Below are positions 48,318 to 57,895 of a DNA stretch of 64,000 bases, piece after piece. Positions within the stretch are counted from its first letter, which is position 1. Every line of letters starts with the position of its first letter. Both the position numbers and the translations under genes were made by a program. The notes beneath the pieces were generated by a model that saw nothing but the letters and a program-made list of their open reading frames with translations, was not told where the DNA came from and did no database searches. This DNA comes from Siderastrea radians (Eukaryota > Cnidaria > Anthozoa > Scleractinia > Rhizangiidae), in the NCBI GenBank assembly GCA_964017195.1, contig OZ024895.1:8428001-8492000 (forward strand), written 5' to 3'.

Positions 48318-48971
48318 ATGCAAACGGGCAAACCGTTTCGCTTTCATACCCCGTCCTCTATTTTGGTGGTGGGTCCTTCAGGATGTGGGAAAACCGTGTT
48401 TACGGAGAAACTCTTGTTAGACAATGTAGACTTGTTTGAAAACCCTCCTCTTCAAATTCATTATTGTTATGGGGCCTGGCAGAATCGATTTCGAACCATG
48501 CAAGATCAAGGGATTGTGTTTCATGAAGGGATTCCCAATTATCAAGAGTTGGTGCAATGGTTTCCCCAAGGGCAAGGGATTATGGTCATGGATGATTTGA
48601 TGGATGAAGGAAGTCAGGATAAACGGGTGTTGGATTTATTCACCAAACATTCTCATCAACAAAACGTCACGGTTCTTTACTTGTGTCAAGACATGTTTCT
48701 GGTGGGAAAATATGCTAAAAGCATTTCTCGCAATGCGCATTACATTGTGGCTTTCAAGAACCCGCCGGATCAATTGGGTGTACGTAATGTGTTGCTGCAA
48801 TCGTTTCCTAAGACCTGGAAGGAGAGCTTGAATACCTTTCATCAAGCCACCAGTCGACCGTTTGGGTACTTGATGTTGGATTTACACCCCGCCTCCTCGG
48901 ATGAGACACGTTTGTTGAGTCATTTATTAAAAGACGAAGGATGGACCCGCACCTTTCAAAAAACGTCGTAA
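48318..48971 (+). CDS. FtsK/HerA-type packaging ATPase
   Basis: 217 residues, intact. Walker A VVGPSGCGKTVF near the N-terminus, Walker B GIMVMDDLMDE, then an LYLCQDMF strand and a conserved RNAHYIVAFKNP arginine-containing motif, as in A32-like DNA packaging ATPases of PRD1-adenovirus-lineage viruses. Pumps DNA into capsids. No equivalent was found in element A. Confidence 0.9.
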   Translation: MQTGKPFRFHTPSSILVVGPSGCGKTVFTEKLLLDNVDLFENPPLQIHYCYGAWQNRFRTMQDQGIVFHEGIPNYQELVQWFPQGQGIMVMDDLMDEGSQDKRVLDLFTKHSHQQNVTVLYLCQDMFLVGKYAKSISRNAHYIVAFKNPPDQLGVRNVLLQSFPKTWKESLNTFHQATSRPFGYLMLDLHPASSDETRLLSHLLKDEGWTRTFQKTS

Positions 48972-49010
48972 CCATGTCGAGTAAACTTCCCTTCATGTAC
49001 TGGATGTCGA

Positions 49011-49307
49011 GTGAAAAAAGAAGAAGAAGATGTCGAAGGTTACAAGGATTACCACCTCCCTTGTTTTGGATTTGTTATGACAAAAATAGCGGGTGATCAT
49101 GTGGCATGTATGCGTTTGGACGATATGGATTACCAAACCATGCAGGAGGTATATAATTTGTTTCGACTACGACAACCCAAACGGATTGACCGTTTCATTC
49201 GACGTTACAACGAAACCTATTTTCGTGAATTGGTGTGGACCTTGGAAGATCGAGCATGGCAGATGATGATGGATCCCGATGTGCTTCGTAGACTGTTCAA
49301 CCTATAG
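49011..49307 (+). CDS. unrecognised small protein
   Basis: Open frame of about 98 codons without a convincing start. Content after the Met at 49077 (TKIAGDHVACMRLDDMDYQT) is helical and charged. Placed between ATPase and two-TM protein. An overlapping frame from the ATG at 48974 encodes a short Arg-rich peptide (SSEKRRRRCRRLQGLPPP), which may instead be the real small gene here. Confidence 0.35.
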   Translation: MKKEEEDVEGYKDYHLPCFGFVMTKIAGDHVACMRLDDMDYQTMQEVYNLFRLRQPKRIDRFIRRYNETYFRELVWTLEDRAWQMMMDPDVLRRLFNL

Positions 49308-49319
49308 GATCCTCTCTGT

Positions 49320-49867
49320 ATGCGTTTTATCACAAACAATGGTGGTGTTATGAAAAAAATGGTACATCATTTCAAGTGTTGTCATGCCTTGTTCAACGGG
49401 TTGGCTTTCCTCCTGGTGGCGGCTGGTATGATTGTCGGACCTATTTTGGAAAACAGTACCTTGGTGGCTTGCCTGGCGGCTGTGGCGGCTGTGGTGCAAG
49501 TTGGAACGATTTTAAACGATACCAGTCAAAGCTGGAAATGAGTCGATTTGCCTTAAACACCTATGCCAAAGCCTTGCTTGACTTAAAAATGCATGTGAAT
49601 GACATGGACCGATTTTTACTCAAAATGCAAGTTTTGGATGAGACCATCATTGATTTGACACCTCCCTTACCCAAACGTTGGTTACAAGAATACTACCATC
49701 ACTTTGTGTACCACGAGGAGGGTTATCGTCTGGAAAAGGATAAAAAGCTCGATGCAGATAGTCTCATACATTCAAAACTATGGTTGTCAGAAGAAAACGA
49801 ACGAGACGAAAACTCACTCGACGATCACGAAAAAGACAACAAGGAAGTGGATGGTGGCAAGATTTAA
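49320..49867 (+). pseudogene. two-TM Maverick membrane protein, frame-shifted
   Basis: The first frame encodes two hydrophobic segments (ALFNGLAFLLVAAGMIVGPI and LVACLAAVAAVVQVGTIL). The continuation (KRYQSKLEMSRFALNTYAKA, then a DETIIDLTPPLPKRW helix) is in another frame after about 49520. In cnidarian Mavericks I recall these as one protein with a TM hairpin followed by a helical domain. The break is a small indel. Confidence 0.55.
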
Positions 49868-49950
49868 AAACGAAATACTCGTCAAGGCTATAAAGAGACG
49901 CGTGACCTCATCAAGCAAAACAAAGCCCTTCTACTTGTGTTGTCACACCA

Positions 49951-50139
49951 ATGGTATCCGTGAGAAGAATACGAAGACAACGAAGGTCGCGACGCTCTCG
50001 TCAAAAAGGTGGTTTTTTAAGCGTATTAACACCTGCATTGTTGGGACTGGGAAAAGCTGTGGCTTTGGAAACGGATAAGCGTATAAAAAGCTTTATCAAT
50101 AAATCCAAACAACGTCATCGTCGTCGTGGTCGTCGTTGA
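49951..50139 (+). CDS. pX-like core peptide
   Basis: 62 residues. RRIRRQRRSRRSRQKGG, a hydrophobic LSVLTPALLGLGKAVAL, and a basic tail RHRRRGRR: same architecture as the peptide at 41856. Intact. Confidence 0.55.
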   Translation: MVSVRRIRRQRRSRRSRQKGGFLSVLTPALLGLGKAVALETDKRIKSFINKSKQRHRRRGRR

Positions 50140-50141
50140 AC

Positions 50142-50390
50142 ATGAAACGTCTACAGCGTCAGTGGCCTTTTTTGAAGTCTGTGTTAAAGGAAGCCAATCG
50201 TCAAAAACGTGAAGAACTTTTACAACATGCCAATGCCGATCAAATCAATGCTGTCAGTGAATTGGTTCTGAATTTGTTAAAAAACAACATTCCGGTCACC
50301 CCTTCGGTGATGCAACAGCTTCGACCGTATAAACAAGTGTTACGTCAATTGGGTGCTCGTCGACATTCCTCGTCGACAATTCCGCTGATG
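50142..50390 (+). CDS. conserved helical Maverick protein
   Basis: About 80 residues of the pattern KRLQRQWPFLKSVLKEANRQ ... ELVLNLLKNNIPVTPSVMQQ ... KQVLRQLGARR, which I associate with a small, recurrent helical protein of animal Mavericks. The normal basic-GG-hydrophobic C-terminus is missing: the frame instead runs on into the following gene, suggesting a fusion after a deletion or frameshift. Confidence 0.5.
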
Positions 50391-50651
50391 CTGAGGGTTG
50401 TGGCAGGGATTGAACCAAGCCTTATGTCAATGTGTCGGTTCAACCTCCCCGTATGGGTAAGTCTTTTACAAGAGGCCAATCAGTAAATCGATCATTGGAA
50501 AGAGGAATGCGAGGATTGGAAGCATAAATATCACCGTTTACATCAAGCCTACGTGGATGTGTTAAACAGTTTGTTGTGTGAACAGTGTCGTTCGCACGAG
50601 GATATTGAGCTTTGTGAGGACTGTCAGCAACGATGGAAGAAGTGTATATGA
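50388..50651 (+). pseudogene. small Cys-pair protein with in-frame stop
   Basis: In the same frame as the preceding gene: an ATG at 50388, a TAA at 50484-50486, then continued sequence with LLCEQCRSHED and LCEDCQQRW, two CxxC pairs suggesting a zinc ribbon after a coiled helix (HWKEECEDWKHKYHRLHQ). Unrecognised. Confidence 0.35.
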
Positions 50652-51510
50652 TTCCGCAAAAGGAGTTGGACGCTCTGATTCAATATTACAAGGGACAACT
50701 GACTTATTGAAAAAAGCGGCCAAGATCGCGGCGAAAAAACATGTGTTGTTAGCTGACCCGACCCTCCCTCCGGCTTGGGTGAATGCCAAAACCAAACCCA
50801 TGAGTCAGGAATTAACCTAGTTAACCAAACGCATTCGTCAATTTCCTGGAGGGATGGGTACGGTTGGTGCACCCCCTGGTGAAGAACCCGAGGAAGGAGA
50901 TTTAGTAGAGGGTCCCGTCGAGCAATGGTTCAAACGCATGATAAAAGGCACCCCGTCCGCATCGCTGCAAAAAGGAAACCAAACCACCCGTCCCACCGAA
51001 ACCCTCCACATCCGGGAAAAAGAAACCCTAGTCGAGACGATCTGCAATCACGTTTAGAAACCATTCGTCAACAACGTCAAAGCTTAGAAACGAGGCTAGC
51101 TGAAAGCCGAGGCAAAGGCAAGGGTAATAGAGAATTGGAACAGTTAAGACCTTTACCCGGTTGGGAAGATTGGGCTGCAGGGAAAAAGTTAAGAAGGCGA
51201 TTGGATTACGAGGACACAGCTCGTAAGCGTACCAAGCGTAAGAGAACCCAGCGAGGCGAGGGGATTGATATTCAAAAATGGTTGGCCAAAACAGGCAAGG
51301 AATTTCATTGGCCCGGTTATCAGTACATGGGACCTGGAACGCATTTGGCGAAACGTTTCAAGCGTGGAGATCCTGGTATCAACCGATTGGACAAGATTGC
51401 CAAACAACACGATATTGATTACAGCCGTGCCAAGAATTTGGAGGAGAAATGCAAAGCGGATACCAAGATGATCAAAGCCATCGATCGTTTACCGGTCGGA
51501 AAAACATGAC
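50632..51510 (+). pseudogene. PLA2-domain virion protein, multiply broken
   Basis: Starts EEVYMIPQKELDALIQYYKG; the frame shifts near 50705 to continue TDLLKKAAKIAAKKHVLLAD. A TAG lies at 50818-50820, and a second shift follows near 50950. A C-terminal PLA2 domain (51280-51500) has YMGPGTHL and IAKQHDIDYS, the calcium loop and catalytic HD. A last short piece continues after another shift beyond 51510. Family: Maverick minor virion protein with parvovirus-type PLA2. Confidence 0.65.
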
Positions 51511-51676
51511 TGAACGTGTAATCAAAAAAATCATGTAAGCCAAGAAAAGTTTAAAATTGTAATTTATTGGTTTGACATCAATAAAAAAATTACAATGAGG
51601 TATTAGTCTCTTCAATGTCCAAGGCGAGCGCTCTACGTCATCGGTGCCATTCTTTCTTTCAATTCCTTTTACAATG

Positions 51677-52714
51677 TTAATGTTCAATGCTAGGTCCCCA
51701 CCATTGCTTTTTACATCCTGTTCGTCCTCTCCATTCGACATTCGTAGTGATCCAACGATTCAGTTCTTGTTCCTTGGGTTTACTTATCCACGGTACACTG
51801 AATGTGTAATACCATTCCGGGGGCGAGGGTGGTTTTTGGTGAAACTTTTGACAAGCATCGCAAAATAAGGTCGCAACACCATATCTAAAAAAAACGAATT
51901 TCCTCTAAGATGTGTTTAGCACAACAACCAAAGAAGATGGACCAAGAAGGACATTGAGCAAGGATCTTGTTAACCTACGTTCGAATCAAAACAAAGCATT
52001 GCTGTCGGAAAGCCGCTCGTGTCAAAAAACCTAACATGCTTACATATTTTCTAAAATTTGGTACATGTTGAATAAACCAGACATAACGAAACATGTCATC
52101 ACACATCTTGGGTAAAGAGGGGAGTAGTAGTCGGTATTTGATCTTTTTTTTCTCCGCAGATAATAACAGTGAACACAATTAAAACGGTGCCAACAAGGGG
52201 TGGTTTTCAATTCTCTATGCACCTACCAAATTAATACAAATAGAACATAAGATTCCAGGTCGATAAAAAATTATTCAGAAGCCCGTGCGGGAACATGAAA
52301 AACCGTGGGAACATGAACCGAAAAGGGTTTTGAATCAAAAGGTATGTCTTACCTTAAGTTTGCGATGAACTTGTCGTGTTGACGCATCATTTGTAAAGAG
52401 ATTCGACAGACACGGCGATCGGAGAGTTGTTCATTCATTTGATTTTCAGAACGTTTGATTACCTCGCAAACGGGACAGATAGAGGGATGCCATCGATACC
52501 ATTCTTTTTTTAATTGGGTGCTGACCTACGTATAAAAAAAGTTATTCAGAAGCCCGCGCGGGAACATGAACCGAAAGAGTTGGAATCAAAAGGTATGTGT
52601 TACCTGTTTTAAACGTTCGCGATGAACTTGTCGTGCGGCTAAATCTTCGATGTAGTCTTTCATTTCGGGCGGGAGACTATCCCAGTGTGATTTTTCGACA
52701 GTTGATGTCTCCAT
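51677..52714 (-). CDS. spliced cysteine-rich gene of element B (exons inferred)
   Basis: Minus strand. Exon 1 52714-52604 (METSTVEKSHWDSLPP...), intron 52603-52526 (GTAACA...CGTAG, 78 nt); exon 2 52525-52353 (ICPVCEVIKRSENQMNEQLS), intron 52352-52223 (GTAAGA...TGGTAG, 130 nt); exon 3 52222-52044 (TTPCWHRFNCVHCYYLRR), donor GTAAGC at 52043; last exon from an acceptor at 51976 or 51889 to TAA at 51677, with TLFCDACQKFHQKPPSPPEW and a Trp-rich end. CxxC pairs in three exons suggest zinc binding. Unknown family. Both first introns share sequence, and the homology extends into the preceding exon ends (ACGACAAGTTCATCGC). Confidence 0.45.
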
Positions 52715-52869
52715 GTCGGACAGCAAAAATCCAAGCCTTCAACATACCAGGGAAAAGTCAACTGCGGGTAAATAGGAATCTCTTCTTGCTTCAACACAGC
52801 CGCAAATCGATCCAGCTCTTGAGACAACTTTAAGTCTTGATAAATCTCTTTGAGAATACGGTCTACCAT
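52660..52869 (-). CDS. short ORF overlapping the spliced gene start
   Basis: 69 residues, helical and charged (VDRILKEIYQDLKLSQELDR), ending 54 nt inside the next gene's first exon. Same overlapping arrangement as the 37381/37178 pair at the left end of the element. Unrecognised. Confidence 0.35.
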   Translation of the reverse strand: MVDRILKEIYQDLKLSQELDRFAAVLKQEEIPIYPQLTFPWYVEGLDFCCPTWRHQLSKNHTGIVSRPK

Positions 52870-53125
52870 GACATGAAAACTCTGATCAGACCCACTCTTT
52901 CATATACAAACAGGGAACCAATCAGAAATCTGTCTTACAAAAAACATGTCTAAACATGTTTCGTGACTGAAAATTGCGTCCTCCATTGTTTGAATTATCA
53001 GAAAACCTGACTGAACTCCCGTGTTCCATTGTTAACATTCTCAGAAACATGACCCATTTGCATAGGTTGGCGTCGCTCGGATCCGTCTGGGATTAGGGCA
53101 AGTTCGGGCAAGCTCCGATCGTTGA
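52870..53125. promoter_or_regulatory. divergent intergenic region between spliced gene and PolB
   Basis: ACCAATCAGAAA at 52918 and inverted ATTGGTCAAACG near 53132 are CCAAT boxes facing the two genes. GGGCAAGTTCGGGCAAG near 53095 resembles the repeat region at 40570-40670. Confidence 0.35.
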
Positions 53126-56100
53126 ATGGTGATTGGTCAAACGCACTTAATCATTCGATTCAAAGCTACGCGTCCTTTTTCGAACCGTATCATTTCAGCC
53201 AGGTCTCAACACGAGTTGTTAGTCTCTCTTGGTTTGAATCTGTCTGATGAAAGCGAAGATGACACGTGTAATATTGCGATGGATCAAATGGAGTGTGGAG
53301 AGGAGAGAGAAGATGAGTTGTGTAATAGGGTTATGGATGGTTTCGAAAGGCAGCGTGCGTTTCAGGATCGTTTCATCGAACAAAGTGGCGGCGCCATGAA
53401 TCGCGAGGTAGGCAGTTTTCATTTTGATTTGGAACCGTTTGTAGATCGCTGGAGTACGAAAATGGGTGTCAGGGAACGCCATTTTAACACACGATTAAGA
53501 CAGACGGGTAACTATGTAGATCAACCGCATGTGGTGCGAGCGCTCGAAGAGGGATTACGCCGTGCCATAGACCGCGTTCTTGACAACACTGACCAATTGG
53601 ATGAACAGGATCGTTTGTTTTTCACTCTATCATCGAATCGGCTGAACAATAACTTTCAGGGATGGGGTATCCGAGTGGGTGAGTGGAGACAAGGGGGTGC
53701 GCGCGTCAATGCAGTGTTCACCCGGATGGCGAGTGCGCTCAACTCGAATGAACAATTCGAGATGGATGACAGCTTATCAAGTCTCCATTACTCAAGTGCG
53801 TCACGCGCCGGTAGGTAGTGGACATTAAAGGAAAGTGAAGCCGAGGCATCAAGCCGTGAAAAAATTGACCGCCAAGAAAAGGTCCATCATCAGGATCCGC
53901 AACAACGACGAGTTGTGCTGTGCCCGGGCGCATGTCACGGCGAAAGCTCGCATCGACAACGACCCTGATTGGGGGAAACATTCGCAAAGGGAGACGGATT
54001 CAAGAACATCTGGCAAAAACCCTCCACCAGGAAGCCGGGGTTGACCAAGGACCGTGCGGCTACAAGAAGCTCCGCACATTCGCCGAGTTCCTACAAGGAT
54101 ACCAACTCTTAGTGGTTGACGCTGATCGTGGATTTCGGGTCACTAGTTTTAGTCAACCCGGCGAAAAGAAATTGATCCTCCAACACGCTGATGACCACTA
54201 CGATGTGGTCACTTCGCTTCCTGGTTTCCTTGGGACCAGTTACTTTTGTCGCAAGTGTCTTAAGGGTTACAACGATCAGGGGGAGCATCAATGTTGTAGT
54301 CGTACCCCCTTTTGTCGATCCTGTTTACAGGAGAACTGTATGGAATTTGTTCAAGCCTACCAATGCAAGCAAACCGCTAGTGTACCGTGCCGGGATTGTG
54401 GCCGAAAATTCTTTGGTCCCAAATGCTATCAAACCCACAAACAGCTCAAGCAGAACCGCAAACCAGCTGAGAGCCCCGAACTAACCATCTGCGCCACGCG
54501 GCGAAAATGTCCTAATTGTTTGAAATTAAAAATTGGCACCGAAAAGATTGAACGTCATCGTTGTGGTTTTATTGATTGTCCCTCGTGTCAGTTATACGTG
54601 GATGTCAATACCCACAAGTGTTTTATCCAAAAGGCACCAACCAAAGAAGAACAACAAGAAGAGAAGAAACGAAGACGGGAAGCTCGGAAGAGAAAGCGAG
54701 GAGAACAAGGAAGACCGGCCAAACGACGTACTGTGGGCGAATAGGATGAGGGCAAAGAAGAACCACCACCCCTACATGTGTTTTTTGACATTGAGGCTAT
54801 GCAGCCTCAGGGTCATCATATACCCAATTTAGTCGTCGCCGAAGTCAAAAACGATTCCCATCCGTACCATTTTACTGGAGATGCATGTGTGGTGGAATTC
54901 CTAGAGTGGTTGGAGGAGTTAACGGAAGAAGACACGAGACAAGTCAACGTCATTGCCCACAACTTTCAAGGATATGACGGCTACTTTGTTGTCGAAAGCT
55001 ACCATTCCACGAACCAAATGGTTGAACAGTTGAGAAATGGTTGTAAGTTACTTGAAGTGAAGCATGATAGGGTGCGATTTATCGACAGTTGGAACTTTTT
55101 TGCCATGCCGCTCTCTGCCTTCCCAAAAACATTCGGTTTGACTGAGCTCAAGAAAGGCTACTTCCCCCATCTCTTCAATCGTCCCGAAAATCAAGATTAT
55201 GTAGGACCCGTTCCGTCTATGGATTACTACATCCCGGAATCCAAGTCGCCCGAGGGAAGGAAAGCGTTCGAAACATGGCACGCGGACCAAAGAAAGAACA
55301 ATGTGGAGTTTCATTTCGCGGAAGAACTCGTTCAGTACTGCGAATCGGACGTACGCCTACTCAAAGAGGGTTGCACGACATTCCAAACCTTGTTCGAGGA
55401 ACAAACCGGTTTCAATCCCTTCGAACACGTAACCATGGCTTCAGCCTGCAACAGAGATCTTCGCATGAATCGGATGATCCCGAATTCAATTGCGAGTGAA
55501 CCCGTCAACGGATGGCGGAATCAAATTAAACCAATCAGTGGTGGCTAAGGGATGGTTACATTATTGCGACCATCAACTCCGTCAGCAAGCATTAGAAGCT
55601 TTGAGCGACCAAGACTTAGCTGACCACGACATGATGGCACGAACTTACCCGAACCATGTACACCCCCTTCATCGCCACTACGTTCAACATGTAGACAAAG
55701 CTGGAGAATACAGAATACTTCGAACCCGTTTCACCGTTGATGGCTATCACGAGGACACCCACACCCTGTACGAATTTCATGGGTGCCTCTGGCATGGTTG
55801 TCGATCCTGTTATCCTGTCCGCAACGGACCCCATCTCCGTCTTAATCACCGGACGATGGATGATGTCTACGCCAACACGCAACGAACAATCAACTTACTG
55901 AAAGCCCAAGGTTATCGAGTCAATGAAATGTGAGAATGTCAATGGCGAGAACTGAAGTCCACATCCTCTGAGATTGCTACCTTTGTTGCATCTCTCGAAT
56001 TGATTCAACCACTCAACCCACGTGATGCTTTCTGTGGCGGGCGTACGAATGTAGTTGGAATGTACCACCATGTCGGCCAAGATGAAAAGATCCACTGCAT

Positions 56101-57354
56101 TGACTATACGTCGTTGTATCCCTTGTTCAACAAGACCGGTGTGTATCCAAAAGGTCAACCCACCTTTATCACCCAACCCGGACACACGGATATTTCACAG
56201 TACTTTGGCTTCGTGCAGTCTAAAGTCTTGCCACCACGCCAACTGCACCACCCCGTGCTACCCTACCGTGAACGCGACAAGTTGACCTTCCCTCTATGTG
56301 CTCTGTGTCCTGAACTAGAAATGGGGAAACCCATGTTAAACTGCACCTGTGTCTGCCCTCACACCGACGATGCCCGAGCCTTAGTCGGTACCTGGTGTAC
56401 ACCCGAGTTAGAAAAAGCCGTGGAGTTGGGGTACGACATCATGTATATTTATGAAGTCTGGCATTTCCCAGAACAACAAGAAGGACTCTTCAAGGACTAT
56501 GTCAACCAATGGTTAAAAATTAAACAGGAAGCGAGCGGGTGGCCGGAGTGGCTTGGCAATGATGAAGCGAAGAGACAACACTACATCCGGGACTACGAAG
56601 AGAAAGAAGGGATCAAGTTGGACTACCTCAATATCCAGAAGAATCCCGGATTAAGAGCATTGGCCAAGATGATGTTTAACAGTATGTGGGGGAAGTTCGG
56701 TCAGCGCTTGAACAAAACCCAAGTTCGTGAATTCGACGATCCGGAAGAGTTCCACAAGTTCTTGCATAGCGATGCAGTGGATGTCAGAAATGTGTCGGTG
56801 ATAAACGATCAGTTGGTGGAGGTGCACTAAGAGCACAAGGAGGAATCGCCTAATCTTAATATCTTCGTGGCTTGCTTCACAACGTGTTGGGCACGACTAC
56901 GTTTGTACGAAGCCCTCGAACTCTTGGGTAACAGGGTGCTTTATTTTGACACCGATTCGGTGATTTATCTTGAACAGCCCGGTCAACCGAATCCCGTCCT
57001 GGGTGACTACTTAGGCGATTTTACATCCGACATGGATGCAGATGACTATATTGTAGAGTTTGTGTCCGGAGGACCGAAAAACTACGGATACCGAACCAAG
57101 AAAGGCAAGGTGGAATGTAAAGTCCGTGGGTTCCGGTTAAACTCGGAAGGTAAAGTGCAACTCAACTACGAGGTCATGCTCAAGAATGTTCTGGATGAAA
57201 TTCGAGAACCACTCCAGAAACCCCGAACCACTCGGGACCCAAAAACCTGTCAAGTATTCACCTTCCCGGATTACAAATCGTACCAAGTAGTCTACGACTA
57301 ACGCGTCATCCATCCCTCGACGTTGAAAACCTACCCGTATGGGTATCACAGACA
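53126..57354 (+). pseudogene. protein-primed family B DNA polymerase, decayed
   Basis: Readable over several frames. N-terminal region (53126-53815) with NSNEQFEMDDSLSSLHY. A cysteine-rich zinc region at about 54240-54620 (FCRKCLKGYND, PCRDCGRKFFGPKCYQTHK). Exo I FFDIEA (54783); Exo II IAHNFQGYDGYF (54952); Exo III YCESDVRLLKEG (55336). Pol A IDYTSLYPL (56099); Pol B MMFNSMWGKFGQR (56670); Pol [12 protein letters not shown] (56942). In-frame stops: TAG 54742, TGA 55931, TAA 56828, TAA 57299, plus a stop at 53815 and frame changes near 53830-53960 and 55530. Conserved sequence continues past 57301 to TGA at 57354. The N-terminal architecture differs from element A's PolB. Confidence 0.8.
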
Positions 57355-57550
57355 ATGAACACTTTTATTTCTTGTAAATAGTTTTTTTCACTAGATTAGA
57401 TAGTAGTATTGTAACGAGAGGGTACTTGATGTCAATAGGATCGATTTCAGCTCAGTATTGTACCTTTTTCGGGAGCGCTTTCGCTCTTTTTTAATAAATT
57501 AGGTTTGGCAGAACCAATGACTCTTTTTATTTTCATAGAACTTTTCATCC
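57355..57550. other. spacer between PolB and right-end tRNAs
   Basis: No gene. GGGAGCGCTTTCGCTCTTTTTT near 57471 is a short hairpin followed by a T-run and could act as a 3'-end signal; no further evidence. Confidence 0.3.
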
Positions 57551-57551
57551 A

Positions 57552-57603
57552 TTGGCCCAGTGGTCGAATGGTAAGACATCTGACATCCGGGTTCGAATCT
57601 CGG
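57552..57603 (+). pseudogene. tRNA-Trp-like relic
   Basis: TGGCCCAGTGGTCGAATGGT then AAGACATCTGAC matches the 5' half of the tRNA-Trp at 36274-36345. The anticodon loop and 3' stem are deleted, and a T-loop GGGTTCGAATCTC follows, then a poly-G run. Oriented toward the right TIR. Confidence 0.55.
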
Positions 57604-57663
57604 GGGGGGGGGGGGGGCGATTCTCTTTTTTTAAATTAAATTGGAAAACCATTTCTAGTAACA

Positions 57664-57735
57664 TGCAGAGTGGCGCAGTGGAAGCGTGCTGGGCTCATAA
57701 CCCAGAGGTCCCAGGATCGAAACCTCGTTCTGCTA
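57664..57735 (+). tRNA. initiator tRNA-Met (CAT)
   Basis: 72-nt gene closely resembling eukaryotic initiator tRNA. D-arm GTGGCGCAGTGGAAGCG, anticodon stem CTGGG/CCCAG with three G-C pairs and loop CTCATAA (anticodon CAT), and the initiator T-loop GATCGAAAC in place of TTCGAAT. The T-stem here has mismatches and position 1:72 is T:T, so activity is uncertain. Transcribed outward toward the right TIR, 42 bp from it. Confidence 0.8.
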
Positions 57736-57777
57736 TCTTTTTTTCTTTTTTCTTTTTCTTCCAATATGAGTTGCTAG

Positions 57778-57889
57778 GCAAAACATGGGTTGCTAAGGGT
57801 GTTCTCAATTCATATCGTCGCTAAGCCACTTGGGTTAGGGTTACCTCATTTGCATAACAATGTGTCCTAAGTGAGCCGAGAGTACTACT
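57778..57889. repeat. element B right terminal inverted repeat
   Basis: Inverse of 35842-35953. Octamer (inverted, ATTTGCAT) at 57848-57855. Confidence 0.9.
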
Positions 57890-57895
57890 TCAGTC
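57890..57895. repeat. 6-bp target duplication of element B, right
   Basis: TCAGTC, identical to 35836-35841. Confidence 0.85.

Larger units (their letters stand above)
35842..57889. mobile_element. element B: complete but decayed Maverick (22,048 bp)
   Basis: Inverted 112-bp TIRs begin AGTAGTRCTCTCGGCTCAC and are flanked by identical 6-bp TCAGTC. A 5' AG terminus and 6-bp duplications are the Maverick/Polinton hallmark. Content: integrase, penton-like proteins, hexon-like capsid, adenain, ATPase, PLA2, PolB and pX-like peptides on plus; a SLOG gene pair, tRNAs and a spliced cysteine-rich gene on minus. X2 and a TTAA MITE are nested inside. Many genes carry in-frame stops or frameshifts, so the copy is inactive. 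Confidence 0.9.

Noticed and set aside
41395..57301. Alternative genetic code (TGA=Trp, or TAA=Tyr) in Maverick B
   Set aside because: All three stop codons occur in frame at different residues, frameshifts are also present, and the tRNA-Trp carries CCA rather than a suppressor anticodon. Decay explains it better.
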